64,000 bases of DNA from Pseudoips prasinana (lineage: Eukaryota > Arthropoda > Insecta > Lepidoptera > Nolidae): contig OX621263.1 of NCBI GenBank assembly GCA_951640165.1, forward strand, positions 6,222,501-6,286,500. The letters are read 5' to 3'. This document shows, piece by piece, positions 49,540-60,655 of this stretch. Positions within the stretch are counted from its first letter, which is position 1; every line of letters begins with the position of its first letter. The notes under the pieces are model-generated. The model had not been told where the DNA came from. It did not search any database and saw nothing but the letters and a program-made list of their open reading frames with translations. A program made the position numbers and the translations under genes.

Positions 49540-50620
49540 ATTCTAAGTTGGTCATTAGGTTTCCAGCCCAGAAAGAAAAACAGGACCACCTGTATCATCC
49601 CTTGGGTGTCGTAAAAGGCGATTAAGGGATACACCAGGTGGTCGGACAGCAGCGTCCGCGACAGCGTTTTATACTGTTTTTTGATGTGAAACATCTATAG
49701 CCGCACGTAAAACAGATTTCTGGCGTAGCGACGCATGCCGTGGTTTTTTTTTTAGTTCCTATCACAATATGTTCTTTACGACTTCGACTTCTACTTGGAC
49801 TTCGACTTGACTTCGACTTTGACTTCGACTGCGACTTATACTTCGACTTCGACTGCGACTTATACTTTGACTTCGACTTCGACTTCGACTTCGACTTCGA
49901 CTTCGACTTCGACTTCGACTTCGACTTCGACTTCGACTTCGACTTCGACTTCGACGTCGACTTCGACTTCGACTTCGACTTCGACTTCGACTTCGACTTC
50001 GACTTCGACTTCGAATTCGACTTCGACTTCGACTTCGACTTCGACTTCGACTTCGACTTCGACTTCGACTTCGACTTCGACTTCGACTTCGACTTCGACT
50101 TCGACTTCGACTTCGACTTCGACTTCGACTTCGACTTCGACTTCGACTTCGACTTCGACTTCGACTTCGACTTCGACTTCGACTTCGACTTCGACTTCGA
50201 CTTCGACTTCGACTTCGAATTCGACTTCGACTTCGACTTCGACTTCGACTTCGACTTCGACTTCGACTTCGACTTCGACTTCGACTTCGACTTCGACTTC
50301 GACTTCGACTTCGACTTCGACTTCGACTTCGACTTCGACTTCGACTTCGACTTCGACTTCGACTTCGACTTCGACTTCGACTTCGACTTCGACTTCGACT
50401 TCGACTTCGACTTCGACTTCGACTTCGAATTCGACTTCGACTTCGACTTCGACTTCGACTTCGACTTCGACTTCGACTTCGACTTCGACTTCGACTTCGA
50501 CTTCGACTTCGACTTCGACTTCGACTTCGACTTCGACTTCGACTTCGACTTCTGCATATTACTTTTACAAAATAATGTCGATGTTTCACATCTGCCAGGC
50601 GTCCCGTGACGGCTCACATT
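49540..50620. repeat. Repeat element with long hexanucleotide array, copy 2
   Basis: 49545-49640 is repeat sequence with 'gtgtcgtaaaaggcgattaa'. 49680-49780 and 50553-50620 are flanks shared with the 11210-11640 copy (gatgtgaaacatctatagcc on the left, 'tttcacatctgccaggcg' on the right). The flanks contain facing gatgtgaaacatc and gatgtttcacatc words. Confidence 0.85.
49780..50552. repeat. (GACTTC)n hexanucleotide array, about 770 bp
   Basis: It is nearly pure from about 49870. All six frames lack stops, giving artificial DF, TS, LR, KS, RS and EV dipeptide ORFs of up to 331 codons. Rare variants are GACGTC near 49953 and GAATTC near 50013, 50217 and 50427. Confidence 0.97.
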
Positions 50621-50639
50621 GTTTTACTGTTACTTTATA

Positions 50640-50990
50640 CTGTTGAACAAAAATAAAGTATACAAAATACTGTTTACATTTATTTAATCAGAGGGCGTTC
50701 ACTGCTCAGTGCAGCGCAGTCACAAACAAATCACACTGAGATTGAATATTAGTAAGTTGTGCGAGAAGCTCTAAAAAATATGTATTTGAAACAATATATA
50801 ATAAATAAAATACCGTTCATTTTTCTAAAATACTGTTTAATATTCTTCATAGACATATTTTTACTAAAAAAAGTTGACAACCCTTAGTTACCACCTCACT
50901 GCTGTCGACAACTCTTATGCCAAGCGTGGTGACTATGGCATACCAGTACGCGGTGTCCAGCAGTTGACGATATCAGACTAATAATAATAA
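50640..50990. repeat. Element R copy 2 (interrupted) and family L
   Basis: 50643-50884 repeats 'ataaagtatacaaaatactg' and 'ccgttcatttttctaaaata', ending 'gttgacaacccttag'. 50885-50985 is family L ('ggtgactatggcataccagt'). Confidence 0.6.
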
Positions 50991-51244
50991 AGTTATTTAT
51001 TAAAGTAACTAAAGACTCAAAATTGTTAGTAATACATAAGACTTATTCTATGTTAGTAAAGATATAGCTAAAATTTTGTTTACATGAGTTTGGAATACAT
51101 GAATCATTGATGCCCCATTCCGTGAGAAACAGTGCAGCAGTGATTCATGTATAGGCAGTCAAATCTGCTTGCGATCATGGCCTAATGATTTTCTTTTTTT
51201 TTTTTTAATGCCACCCCCGCTTAGGGAATCTTGTCCCTGCGCCG
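50990..51244. other. Unassigned
   Basis: No feature is supported except a short T-run at about 51187-51207. Confidence 0.4.
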
Positions 51245-51402
51245 CTGGGTACTTTACAAACATATAATAGACGGACACAAATTACATCCAGACTCAGAAC
51301 AAGTATTTATGGGTCACACAAATAGTTGTCCGGCGCGGGGCTCGAACCCGCGACACGAAGCGGCGAGGCGACTCTCTTAGCTGCTGCGCCACACGTGCAG
51401 TC
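51245..51402 (-). repeat. SINE family D
   Basis: Full-length minus copy with 'ggctcgaacccgcgacacga' and 'agctgctgcgccacacgtgc'. Confidence 0.85.
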
Positions 51403-51479
51403 AAATGATGATGATGACTAATAATTTTTTAACAATTTACCTTCTACCAATATACCTTAGTGGTGATAATATAATATAT

Positions 51480-51960
51480 ATTCAAGTATATATTATATTA
51501 TTAGAAATAAAAAGTTAAATACACTTTATTGTACACAAAAAAAAGAACATTTAACAATGAAACATTAATGATAATGTACAATGGGCGGTCTTATCGCATA
51601 AAGCGATTTCTTCCAGACAAACTTGGATGGATAGGAATTAAATGTATAAAATGCCGGTAATGGTGCAACAAAGTGTGGTACATAGATAAAAAAGAAAAAA
51701 TATAAGAAGAAATAAATTATTATATTTAAGAAAAATATGTGCGTCACAGTATCTTCTAAAACGTTGGTCGTTAGGTGAGACTCTCCGATCTTGGGAAGGT
51801 GGATACGACTGCACGCAGTCAAGTAGACATTTCCCAGGGTCGGCGGGCTCTGCCGCGATGCTCACGCAGCAAGGAATAATTTTTACTAACACTAGTTTAT
51901 AAGTTGTCATTGTAACTAACACATATAGAATTAATTCTGAAATAAATTATTTTATTACTA
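51480..51960. repeat. Repeat A copy 3 joined to repeat S copy 2
   Basis: 51510-51640 is family A ('cataaagcgatttcttccag'). 51770-51955 is family S ('gaaggtggatacgactgcac'). Confidence 0.65.
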
Positions 51961-52292
51961 GCTGTGCCCAGCGGCTTTACCCGCGTTAGATTTTATAAAT
52001 GATCACAGCTCCTCCCACGTAGGTGATAGCGTGATAATATGTAACCTATAAATGTTGACCCAACGTCTTAGTAATATTCGTGCAAAATTTGAAGTAAATC
52101 CATGCAATACTTTTTGAGTTTAGCCCGGACATACATACAGACAAACAGATAAACAGACAAAAATTCTAAAAACTATATTTTTGGCTTCGATATCGATAGT
52201 AGATCACGCCCCAGGTATCCTTTAAAAAAAATATTCAATGTACAGTTTTGACTTTCCTACGATTTTATTATATGTATATAGATTATTATCAT
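51958..52292 (+). repeat. Repeat family K
   Basis: Starts 'ctagctgtgcccagcggctt' and includes 'cacgtaggtgatagcgtga' and 'atcgatagtagatcacgccc'. It is a dispersed element type, with fragments at 48180-48290 and 55640-55860. Confidence 0.6.
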
Positions 52293-52666
52293 TTATTTAA
52301 ACCTTTTTCTTATTAAATACATTTTAAAATATAAAAAATAGGATTTGCAACCGGCAGCAGAAACAGGGTCTATGCTACCGGAGGTTACGGCTCTAGAGAC
52401 AGGAACCTCCTGACAATACGAGCCGTGTCCAAAAGAACCGCTTTTTGGATTTTGTTCTTGACCCAACCGCCTAACGTAAGCCTCTTTATCCGTTAGCAGA
52501 AACGACTATTGGTACAATTATAGCTGAGTCAACATATATATATATATATATATCATTATTATTATTATATTTTTCTCTTGTTAAAAAGCTCGTATCTCGC
52601 TCTTATTAAAAAGGCCAATGCTGACTATCTGTCAAATATCTACTAGAACGAGCAACTTCTCCGATG
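52292..52666. other. Unassigned, with (TA)n and a GC-richer patch
   Basis: 52345-52480 is GC-richer ('ggaggttacggctctagaga') and of unknown origin. (TA)n lies at about 52534-52550. Confidence 0.4.
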
Positions 52667-52807
52667 TACAGACGCCAGCACATCAAGCTACACCAATCTG
52701 TCATATTTCCCCAATTGGAATAGAACCTTATGCTTATGTGATATAGTTCAAAATCTATAAAAGAAGTTTGACAGATAGGGGAAGGGCTGGATGTGCTGGC
52801 GTCTGTA
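52667..52807. mobile_element. Foldback MITE family H, copy 5
   Basis: TACAGACGCCAGCACATCAA at the left and 'gctggcgtctgta' at the right, with a diverged inner arm. It is not within a SINE E. Confidence 0.87.
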
Positions 52808-52809
52808 CT

Positions 52810-53600
52810 AATAAATAAAATACAGTTTGCATTCTATGATCATTAGGTTCTGCGTATGAATCAGATATCGCTCAATTTTTTTTTCAATCAAGACTCAATT
52901 ATCTCTTTTTTATTTATTCAACTTTATCACGTTAATCTTAGCGTTTTGCACGGCTGTTTATTACGTGTAAGTTGAATTTTTTGGTTACATTAAAAGTCAT
53001 ACAGTTCATAGCATACTTTATAATAAGTGACAAAAGTGCTTAACATTGAGTTGTTCTGAGTCAACACACATAATTTTAATTAATATTAAGTATATTTTAT
53101 TTGGGGCGGTGTGCGGGTCGCTGGAAATCGCTGGATACGGATAGCGCAAGACCGGCAGTTGTGGAGATCTTTGGGGGAGGCCTTTGTCCAGCAGTGGACG
53201 TCTTTCGGCTGATATGATGATGATGATATTTTATTTTAAAAAGGATTCTGGCAGTGTTTCTCAGTAGCTGCCACATCATACACTGCACGGTAGGGTAAAA
53301 AAAAGACAATACCACGATGTAAATTTTTTGCGGAATAAATGATTTTAGATTTTCTTGATTTAGATTTTTATGAACAGGTAAACAAACATTAATTTACATA
53401 GGTCATTTAGTCTGCGGTATATAATGTAACATAATGTATCATAATACACATAACTATTTTTATATTATTATTATATTATAATATTAGAATAGTACGTTAG
53501 TACCTAACTTTTAAATTCTTGTGACTTTCTTTCTTCACATTGTCGAAGACACTCCAGAAGTGTATCATATACTTTGAAGTAAAAATTTAATATTTACTCC
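52810..53600. repeat. AT-rich stretch with one RTE-B tail
   Basis: 53100-53230 is a plus-strand RTE-B 3' end ('ggatacggatagcgcaagac', 'ccagcagtggacgtctttcg', ATG tail). The rest has no supported feature. Confidence 0.6.
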
Positions 53601-53611
53601 AATGTATAAGA

Positions 53612-53617
53612 TTTATT
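53612..53617 (-). terminator. Poly(A) signal of gene E
   Basis: AATAAA on the minus strand, about 104 bases beyond the stop codon. Confidence 0.5.
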
Positions 53618-53720
53618 ACTATATAAATCCTGTATTTCTAAAGTGTATAAACAAAAAAATACAATTTTTTAATTAAATAATATACATATATTTACTACAA
53701 AATAAATATAGAAGTAACAT

Positions 53721-56700
53721 TTAATAAATATAATTGTATGGTCCATAGCCGCAGGGGCTCATGGCAGGTGAGATGATGCCAGAAGAAATGATGCCAGGGG
53801 ACATCATGCCGTAGTCCAGGGGAGCTGCATATCCTGGCATGATGTAATCGTTGGCTGATGGCAGAGTGTTGCTAAGCAGGTTGCTGACAACCAGCAACTG
53901 TAATGCGTTAGCTAAGTTATTGGCAACTGTACTATCTTGGATGATGGTTGTTGCTGGAAGAACCTGTTAACAAAAACAACAAAAATTTTAAAAAAATTTA
54001 GCAACAAGAATTTTATTTTTAACGTGTATTTTATTGTTTAACCTAGTGTAGGCACTAACTGTCTATAGCTTGGCTTTTTTCTTCAATTTTTTTTTATTGT
54101 TAGCCTTTTCGTTATTTGCTGCACCACTCCACCCTATACCACATCCCGTTGGTGTCGTTAAATGCCACTAAGGGATACACCAGGTAGTCAAGCAGCAGCG
54201 CCTCCTGTATATTTAATACCATCTAACTAATTCCCCTAAATGCTTTTATAACGTAGTCATTTGTGGGCTTTGCCGTAGTCACCGCGCTTGGCATGCGAGT
54301 TGGCGACCGCTGTTAGGTAGTAACTAGTGCACAGATGGCACTGCTGCCGACTACCTGGTGTATGCCTTAGTCGCCTTTTACGACACCCACGGGATGGTAT
54401 AGTGTGGTCTTGTTATTCTTTCTGGGCCAAAAACCACACGGCAAACTTAGATTGTTCACAATTCTAAAAATGATGTCATAGTAAATCTTATCCTTTATCA
54501 TAACATCATATCTTAATCCTTTATCATGACAGGCCTGTGGGCGTGGTTGGCAAATGCTTGCTTTTCACACCGGAGTTCGTGGGTTCGATTCCCACCCAGG
54601 ACATATATTTGTGTGCATGAACATGTCTGTTTGTCCTGAGTCTGGGTGTAATTTATCTCTATATTTATAAGTATGTATTTACAAAAGAAAAGTGGTATAT
54701 GTATGTAGTATAGGTATCAGTTATCTGGTTTCCATAGTACAAGCTCTGTTTAGTTTGGGATCAGATGGCCGTGTGTAAATAATGTCCCAAGATATTATTT
54801 ATTAAATATGCATAGCTGTAACCCTGGTATCAGAGTGGTTGAAGCCACCCAGTAGACCTCTGACGTGCCTTATCGACTACAACACGACAGCTTAATGTAC
54901 CCCCTGAAGCACGGAGACGTTAAAAAATTGCTAAGGTAGGATACTTCATCATAGTAAATAGAAAATAAGAATAATAATATACTGGGACATTATGAGCTTG
55001 TACTATGGAAACCAGATTTTTAATAAATACGTCTATAGAAACCTAATTACACCCAGACTCCGGACAAACAGACATGTTTATGCACACAAATATTTGTCCT
55101 GGAAGGGAATCGAACCACCTGCGACGTGAAAGGTAAGCATTCTAATAAAAAAATTAATTCTAATAAAAAAATTAATTCTAATAAAAAAATTAATTCTAAT
55201 AAAAAAATTAATTATTTATGCATAAGTTTAAGTTAAGCAGACGAAGTTGATCGTTGAATCTACCCAAGTAATATTATTCTTCAATACAGTTTACGCACCT
55301 GGTTCTGGACTAAATCCACTCCATAAGGTTGATAAGGCCCGTCAATCACCGGAGCCGCTGGGTAGTTAGGACTAAACAAGACTTGATTTGGGAGGATAGT
55401 TTCAGTTACAGGCATAGGCAGCATATTTGAGGGCAAGCCTTGTAGTCCGGGCATAATTCTGTTCATGCATTGGGCATTGATGGCCTGCAAAAAATTAAAA
55501 AGAATAAGTTGTAACAAACAGAAATTAATAATCTTTTGTTTATAGAAATCTATAAGTCACCCATAAAGATTTTTCCATTACAATCCTTCTTATAATATGT
55601 TGAAGTATGTGAGTGTATGGATGTTTGTTACCCCTTTACGCAAAAACTACGGAAAGCTTTGTAGTAATATAGCTTATATATCCGAATAAAACATTGGCTA
55701 GTTTCACCCTCGTTAAAATGTATAAATTATAGCCAATATTTTATTCGGATAAATAAGCTATATTTTTGTAGTAATATAACTTATATATCCGAATAAAATA
55801 TAGGCTATAATTTATACAGTTTAACGAGGGTAAACCCGTTAGTTAATAACTATTTTCTATGAAACATAACTTTTGTTAATTTAACAACTTTTAGGATATA
55901 ATATCTATGGGACGCAGTCGAAAGTATACCCTAACCAATAGAAAATAATTATCAAAATAGGTTTATTAACAATGGAGAAATCAAAGATCATATCGAAAGA
56001 ATAAAAAAATACATAAACCAAGATGCATAGGTACTGTACCTAAGAATTGATAATCTTCTTAGTTTTGAGTCACCCACTACTTGGTTTTCTTTTGAGTCCA
56101 AAATAAAAATGCGTTGTAAAAATTGTACGTAATCATAATTATATGAAAATCACCCCGTAATTTTGCATTCGGAACTCTGCTAAGGGGTTTTTCTGACGTG
56201 AAGATATAAAAGAAGTATGTTTTTTTATGGATTTTTTTTTTTGAAATATCACAAAACGTTAAAACGCGATGACGAAAGCCACTTATTCGATTGAGGATTA
56301 CAGTTTTATTGCACTGATAAACTAAAACTGTGATGACCGGATTTAATTTTGGCTAGTAGTATATAGTAAGAATTGTATTTGACTGAGCTTAAGTTATTTA
56401 CACAGAATTTGAGAAAAGGGGCAGATAGATTCTCTATTGGCGACCACGAACCGGAAGGCGTAGCGTGGGCAGGTCCTACAAAGACGATCGATGATCTTGT
56501 AAGGCTAGCGAGGAATTGCTTTCTGTGCGAGAACATGGTCTAATAATATCTTGATCTGTCATCTATAGATGACTATGGCAGTCAAAAGGTTAATTTTATT
56601 AAAATACTTCAAATTATGGAGCTTAATTACAAGCTAGACCGACGATATAGCAAGAGCCGCGGAAGCCGCTGGATGCGGGCTGTGCAAGACCGAACATTGT

Positions 56701-56831
56701 GGAGAACCTTGGGGGGAGACTTTAGTCCAGCAGTGGACGTCTTTTGGCTTATATAATGATGATGATATTTTTATACTTACATTGAAAAGCGCGACTTGGA
56801 TGCAAACAACAGCAATAATTTTAGATGCCAT
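53721..56831 (-). CDS. Gene E: small secreted protein with LQLLVVSNLL motif (159 aa)
   Basis: Unrecognised, three exons, all joined in phase 0. Exon 1 (56781-56831) encodes MASKIIAVVCIQVALFN and ends at GTAAGT. Exon 2 (55299-55484) follows 'tttttgcag' and reads AINAQCMNRIMPGLQGLP to DLVQNQ, with donor GTGCGT. Exon 3 (53721-53963) follows 'ttgttaacag' and reads VLPATTIIQDSTVANN to NYIY and TAA. Signal cleavage is expected around AINA-Q. The mature protein has a Met/Pro-rich N-terminal half, then a helix-like NNLANALQLLVVSNLLSN and a Gly/Met/Ile-rich tail (MMSPGIISSGIISPAMSP). Two Cys lie far apart. The motif is shared with gene F and loosely with gene D. The introns hold SINEs E and O, RTE-B and an 18-bp satellite. 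The exon model is strong; the role is unknown. Confidence 0.87.
54115..54425. repeat. Inverted pair of family L fragments in gene E intron 2
   Basis: 'tcccgttggtgtcgttaaat' on one side and 'ttttacgacacccacgggat' on the other bracket a 'gcgcttggcatgcgagttgg' centre. Confidence 0.65.
54530..55140. repeat. SINE E (+), repeat O (+) and SINE E (-) in gene E intron 2
   Basis: 54535-54800 is a full SINE E ('gtgggttcgattcccaccca'). 54820-54930 is family O ('cctctgacgtgccttatcga'). 54965-55140 is a minus-strand SINE E ('acatgtttatgcacacaaat'). Confidence 0.8.
55140..55213. repeat. 18-bp tandem repeat, four copies
   Basis: Units of tctaataaaaaaattaat, essentially identical, beside the SINE E. Confidence 0.9.
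55640..55860. repeat. Repeat K pieces in gene E intron 1
   Basis: 'gcttatatatccgaataaaa' occurs twice (55672 and 55783), with an inverted 'ttttattcggataaataagc' between. It ends 'tttaacgagggtaaacccgt'. Confidence 0.6.
56430..56770 (+). repeat. RTE-B LINE 3' fragments in gene E intron 1
   Basis: 56435-56530 ('ggcgaccacgaaccggaagg') and 56645-56770 ('ccagcagtggacgtcttttg', ATG tail), ending a few bases from the exon 1 donor. Confidence 0.75.
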
Positions 56832-56904
56832 TTTTATGTCTTCAATTTTGTCTTGAAGTATTGGAGTATTAAGTTATAATGGTATATTAATTGCGAATAC
56901 TGGG

Positions 56905-56911
56905 TTTTATA
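56905..56911 (-). promoter_or_regulatory. TATA box of gene E
   Basis: The minus strand reads tataaaaccc, about 76 bases before the ATG at 56831. The expected 5' UTR is about 45-50 bases. Confidence 0.6.
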
Positions 56912-57190
56912 CTAAAATGTTATCAAAGAAATTATTTTTTTTTATCTAAATTTCTTAATAGTTATATCTTGTAGTACAATTATTACTTTAGTTTGTGAAA
57001 TACCTTATTGCTGTCGCTTGATAAAATTTCATCATTTACTTTCATTTCGAAAATGTATTGATTGATTATTTTATGATTACTTCTGTCTTTCACATCACGT
57101 TTACATTTAGACTTGCACTGCGTCACCGGATATTAGAGGCAATCGAGGGACCAAGTTATCTAATAAAATAATGGAAAAGCCTTTGACTAT
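56912..57190. other. Upstream region of gene E, unassigned
   Basis: AT-rich, with no repeat recognised. It is likely to include gene E's proximal regulatory sequence. Confidence 0.35.
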
Positions 57191-57730
57191 AGAATAGAAT
57201 AGAATACACTTTATTGTACTTGTATTTTTTAATTTAATGTTGACTTATATAGTAATAGCTAATATATCTTTAGGAACTATTTATATTAAAAAAGACAACG
57301 CCCGCACTAGGGAATCTACTCCCTGTGTGTGGGTACTTTACAAATATATAATAGACGGACACAAATTACATCCAGACTCAGAACAACTATTTATGGGTCA
57401 CAAAAATAGTTGCCCGGCGCGGGACTGGAACCCCCGACACGAAGCGGCGAGGCGACTGTCTTAGCCGCTGCGCCACACGTGCAGCGACTAAGACATTTAT
57501 TATAATGTTATTTATAAATAAAACTATATAAACTATTTTTTATATATAAATTATTATTTACTTATTATTACTATTATATAAACTATTACTTTTTCACTTA
57601 TTGTACACCATAAGAATAAATATGACAGGAGATATTACACAAAGAAGTTGTACAAAGGGCGGTCTTATATATAAAGCGATCTCTTCCAGACAACCTTAGG
57701 ATGGATAGGACTTGACAAAACCTAATAGCA
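57190..57730. repeat. LINE-tail words, SINE D (-) and repeat A copy 4
   Basis: 57195-57225 is 'gaatacactttattgtact'. 57297-57485 is SINE D. 57640-57715 is family A ('ataaagcgatctcttccaga'). Confidence 0.7.
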
Positions 57731-57849
57731 GTAGATGTGCAACAAGAGATATACCAAATTTGTGGTATATCCATTAATAATAATTATATTTTTTAAATAT
57801 GTGTCTGCTCTAAATTATATTTCATTATATTTAGACAAATTATGTCCAA

Positions 57850-58260
57850 TACCTTCCTTTGGTATTAGGCGTTTTCCAATGGTATAATTAAAAAAATGCA
57901 GTCATACTCTAGTAGACTTAAACACTACAAAATTATGTCACTGGAAAGGCGTCGAAATCAAAATGACGCAATGTTTGTGTGCAAAGTGATGACTCACAAA
58001 ATTGATTGTTCCTTAATACTGCAACTTTTCAATTTCCGTGCCCCATATAGAATCCCTCGCAGCCCAATAACACCGCTTTGTCCGCCGCGGAGGAGGACAG
58101 TCTTAGGTGCTAATTCCCCATGCGCTAGGTTATATTAGGTGGTGAATGGTTGTAGTGATCTAATTGACTTACACTTTGATTCGTTCAATATGCTCAGAAT
58201 AAAATTGTACAAATATATATGCGATGTCTAACCTCTGCCGTCAATAACACTTTCATGTAT
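57850..58260 (+). pseudogene. LINE ORF2 C-terminal fragment (jockey/CR1-like)
   Basis: The frame at 57896 reads SRLKHYKIMSLERRRNQNDA, then MFVCKVMTHKIDC, FNFRAPYRIPRSPI and GANSPCARLY. This is the LINE region 'L..RR...D..F..K...G.ID.P.LL...NFR.P...R', well after the RT palm. A frameshift follows, and DLIDLHFDSFNMLRIKLYKY is readable at about 58155-58220. Truncated and inactive. Confidence 0.72.
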
Positions 58261-58800
58261 GGCTCTTAGAAGAAAAGCAAATAGTTCATAGTTAGGTTAA
58301 GCTTACTATACACAAACGTACTCTCTCATGTGCATGCAGAGTTCACCTGTAAGTGATTATTACACTTCTGCTATATTTATTCGTATGTTAATTAGATCTA
58401 AGACGGTGTATATAATTGTTGGTGAACCTATAATAATAAATAAAATAAATAAATAAAAATGAAAAATACTGGACCAAGGCCTCCCCAAAAGGCACCCCCA
58501 ATGGAATTATGTGTATAATAATAATAATAATTTGTTTATTTTCTCTCTCACACAGAAAGGTTACATAGGACATAAGATAACAATAAACAGTAAACTTAAC
58601 ATTAGAAGTGATGATGATCTGTGTGAGAGACTGGTATCTATACTAGGTAGTCCTGTGTTACAGATTACCAGCCTCTCCTAACTCCAGATAAGTGATTTTT
58701 GTGCAGTCAACTGTATGTAAATGGATGTGGAACACTATGTGAGGTTATAGGTATATGTATTATGGGTGTGTATAGATTTATTGAGTGGGTATAAGAGAGT
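58260..58800. other. Unassigned with LINE-tail-like words
   Basis: AT-rich, with (TAA)n at about 58515 and 'ttctctctcacacagaaagg'. Nothing coding. Confidence 0.4.
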
Positions 58801-58805
58801 ACAAG

Positions 58806-58808
<3 letters not shown>

Positions 58809-58881
<73 letters not shown>
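58809..58881. repeat. (GT)n microsatellite
   Basis: 73 bases of GT repeat with one GG interruption. HT and CV dipeptide open frames over it are artefacts. Confidence 0.96.
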
Positions 58882-58884
<3 letters not shown>

Positions 58885-58924
58885 TATCCTTCTCTGGTAG
58901 GTTCTTCGATAGGTTCGGTAGGTT

Positions 58925-59050
58925 GTATAATTTGGAGGTATAGTCACCACGCTTGGCAAACGGGTTGGCGATCACAGTACGAAGGTTATAATACATAGAT
59001 AGACGCTACTACTCCCACATGGGATGAGATGGGATGATGATATACTTTGC
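58925..59050 (-). repeat. Family L fragment
   Basis: 'gtcaccacgcttggcaaacg' and 'gggatgagatgggatgatga'. Confidence 0.55.
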
Positions 59051-59095
59051 CGTCGGCCACACAGCAATAAACTATTTACTATTTCAAGATTTAGA

Positions 59096-59340
59096 CGGTC
59101 ACCATAGCCTAGTTGGTAGTGCTCCTGCCTACGAAGCTGGTGGTCCTGGGTTCGAATCCCGGTAAGTGCAAATATTTGTGTGATGAGCAAGAATATTTGT
59201 TTCTGAGACATGGATGTTTTCTATGTATATATGTATTTATCTATCTATATAAGTATGTATATCGTCGCCTGGTACCCATAGTACAAGCTTTGCTTAGTTT
59301 GGGGCTAGGATGATCTGTGTGACATTGTCCCCAGATATTA
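59096..59340 (+). repeat. SINE family F, full length
   Basis: Almost identical to 38574-38825, from 'ccatagcctagttggtagtg' to 'gacattgtccccagatatta'. Confidence 0.88.
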
Positions 59341-59439
59341 TTATTATTAAGAAACATATAAACGATTTCCATTTTGCCGACAGCCGAAATGAACAAAATT
59401 TCACCATTCTTAAAGCATACCGTACTATCTAATAATAAA

Positions 59440-59997
59440 AACCGGCCAAGTGCGAGACGGACTCGCTCATGAAGGTATCCGTAGCAGCAAGTATTTTAGA
59501 TTAATAATTGAAAGGTAAATTGCGGTTTACGGTTTATGATGTATTAAAAATAAACTACTTACTAGATCTCGTTCAAAACAATTTTCGGTGGAAGTTTGCA
59601 TTGTAATGTACATCATATATTTTTTTAAGTATTATCATTCTTTTATTTTAGAAGTTACAGGAGTTACATCTCGCGCAAACTATTCAGTTTATAAAAAAAT
59701 TATATTAGAAACTTCAATATGAAGACCTATCCATAGATAACCCACATGTATGGGTACGACGAAAAAAAACTTTTGAGTTTCAGTTCTATGTATGAGGAGC
59801 CCCCATTTTTTTTTTTCTGTTCTTGTGTGAAAATCTTAATGCGGTTCACAGAATACATCTACTTACCAAGTTTCAACAGTACAGCTCTTATAGTTTCGGA
59901 AAAAAGGGGTCTGTGACATACGGACGGACAGACAGACAGACATGACGAATCTATAAGGGTTCCGTTTTTTGCTATTTGTCTACGGAACCCTAAAAAC
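59440..59997 (+). repeat. Interspersed element C, intact copy
   Basis: Starts 'ccggccaagtgcgagacgga' and includes 'ggtttatgatgtattaaaaa', 'cctatccatagataacccac' and 'cggacggacagacagacaga'. It ends with the facing words 'gggttccgttttttgc' and 'tacggaaccct'. It is the reference for the split copy at 3775-6350. Confidence 0.8.
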
Positions 59998-60059
59998 ATC
60001 ATTTTAAAACTCAGAGAAAACGCGTCACATACATCATCAAAAAGAGAAGAAACATATAT

Positions 60060-60655
60060 TAGTAGTAATAACCTCCATCATCTTCATCATCATCATATTA
60101 TCAGCCGAAAGACGTCCACTGCTGGACAAAGGCCGCCCCCAAGCATTTCCACAATGACTACTCTTGTGCTGATCGCATCCAGCGGCTTCCCGCGACTCTC
60201 ACTAGATCGTCGGTCTAGCTTGTAAATAAGGTCCATAATTTGAAGTATTTTAATAAAATTACCTTTTAACCGCCATAGTCATCTATAGATAAAAATATGC
60301 CTATCACGCTACGGTCATGACTATGTTCTCGTACCGAAAGCAATACCTACCAAAAAAACAATGAATTTTCAAAATCGGTTCCAAAACTAACCCCATTTGA
60401 ACGTAGTCTATTAAGAGTACATTGGGTACGTAGTCTATTAAGAGTCCTCCAGGTTGGCCATGGTAAATTATATCCCGGAGGTAATTTTTCCTTTGGCGAG
60501 ACAAACAAAGGAGAACCAGATTCATCTCGGCATAGGGTTGCCCAGTATTTCAGTGTGTATCTATCGTAGCTATGAGTGGTACTGGCAAGAAACTTTTAGG
60601 ACTTTTCAATCGTCGAGGAGCTGGAGATAAACTATAAAAAGTGCGTTTCGTTTCT
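60060..60655. repeat. RTE-B end (-) and unassigned sequence
   Basis: 60075-60225 is RTE-B ('gccgaaagacgtccactgct', 'ccagcggcttcccgcgactc'). 60230-60340 echoes 56560-56630 ('tttgaagtattttaataaaa') in inverted orientation. The rest is unassigned. Confidence 0.6.

Noticed and set aside
49622..50646. Long ORFs of 275-331 codons encoding SK, RS, DF and TS dipeptide repeats
   Set aside because: They are all readings of the same stop-free (GACTTC)n array in different frames. None has supporting gene structure.
58735..58998. HT-repeat and CV-repeat ORFs
   Set aside because: They come from the (GT)n microsatellite only.
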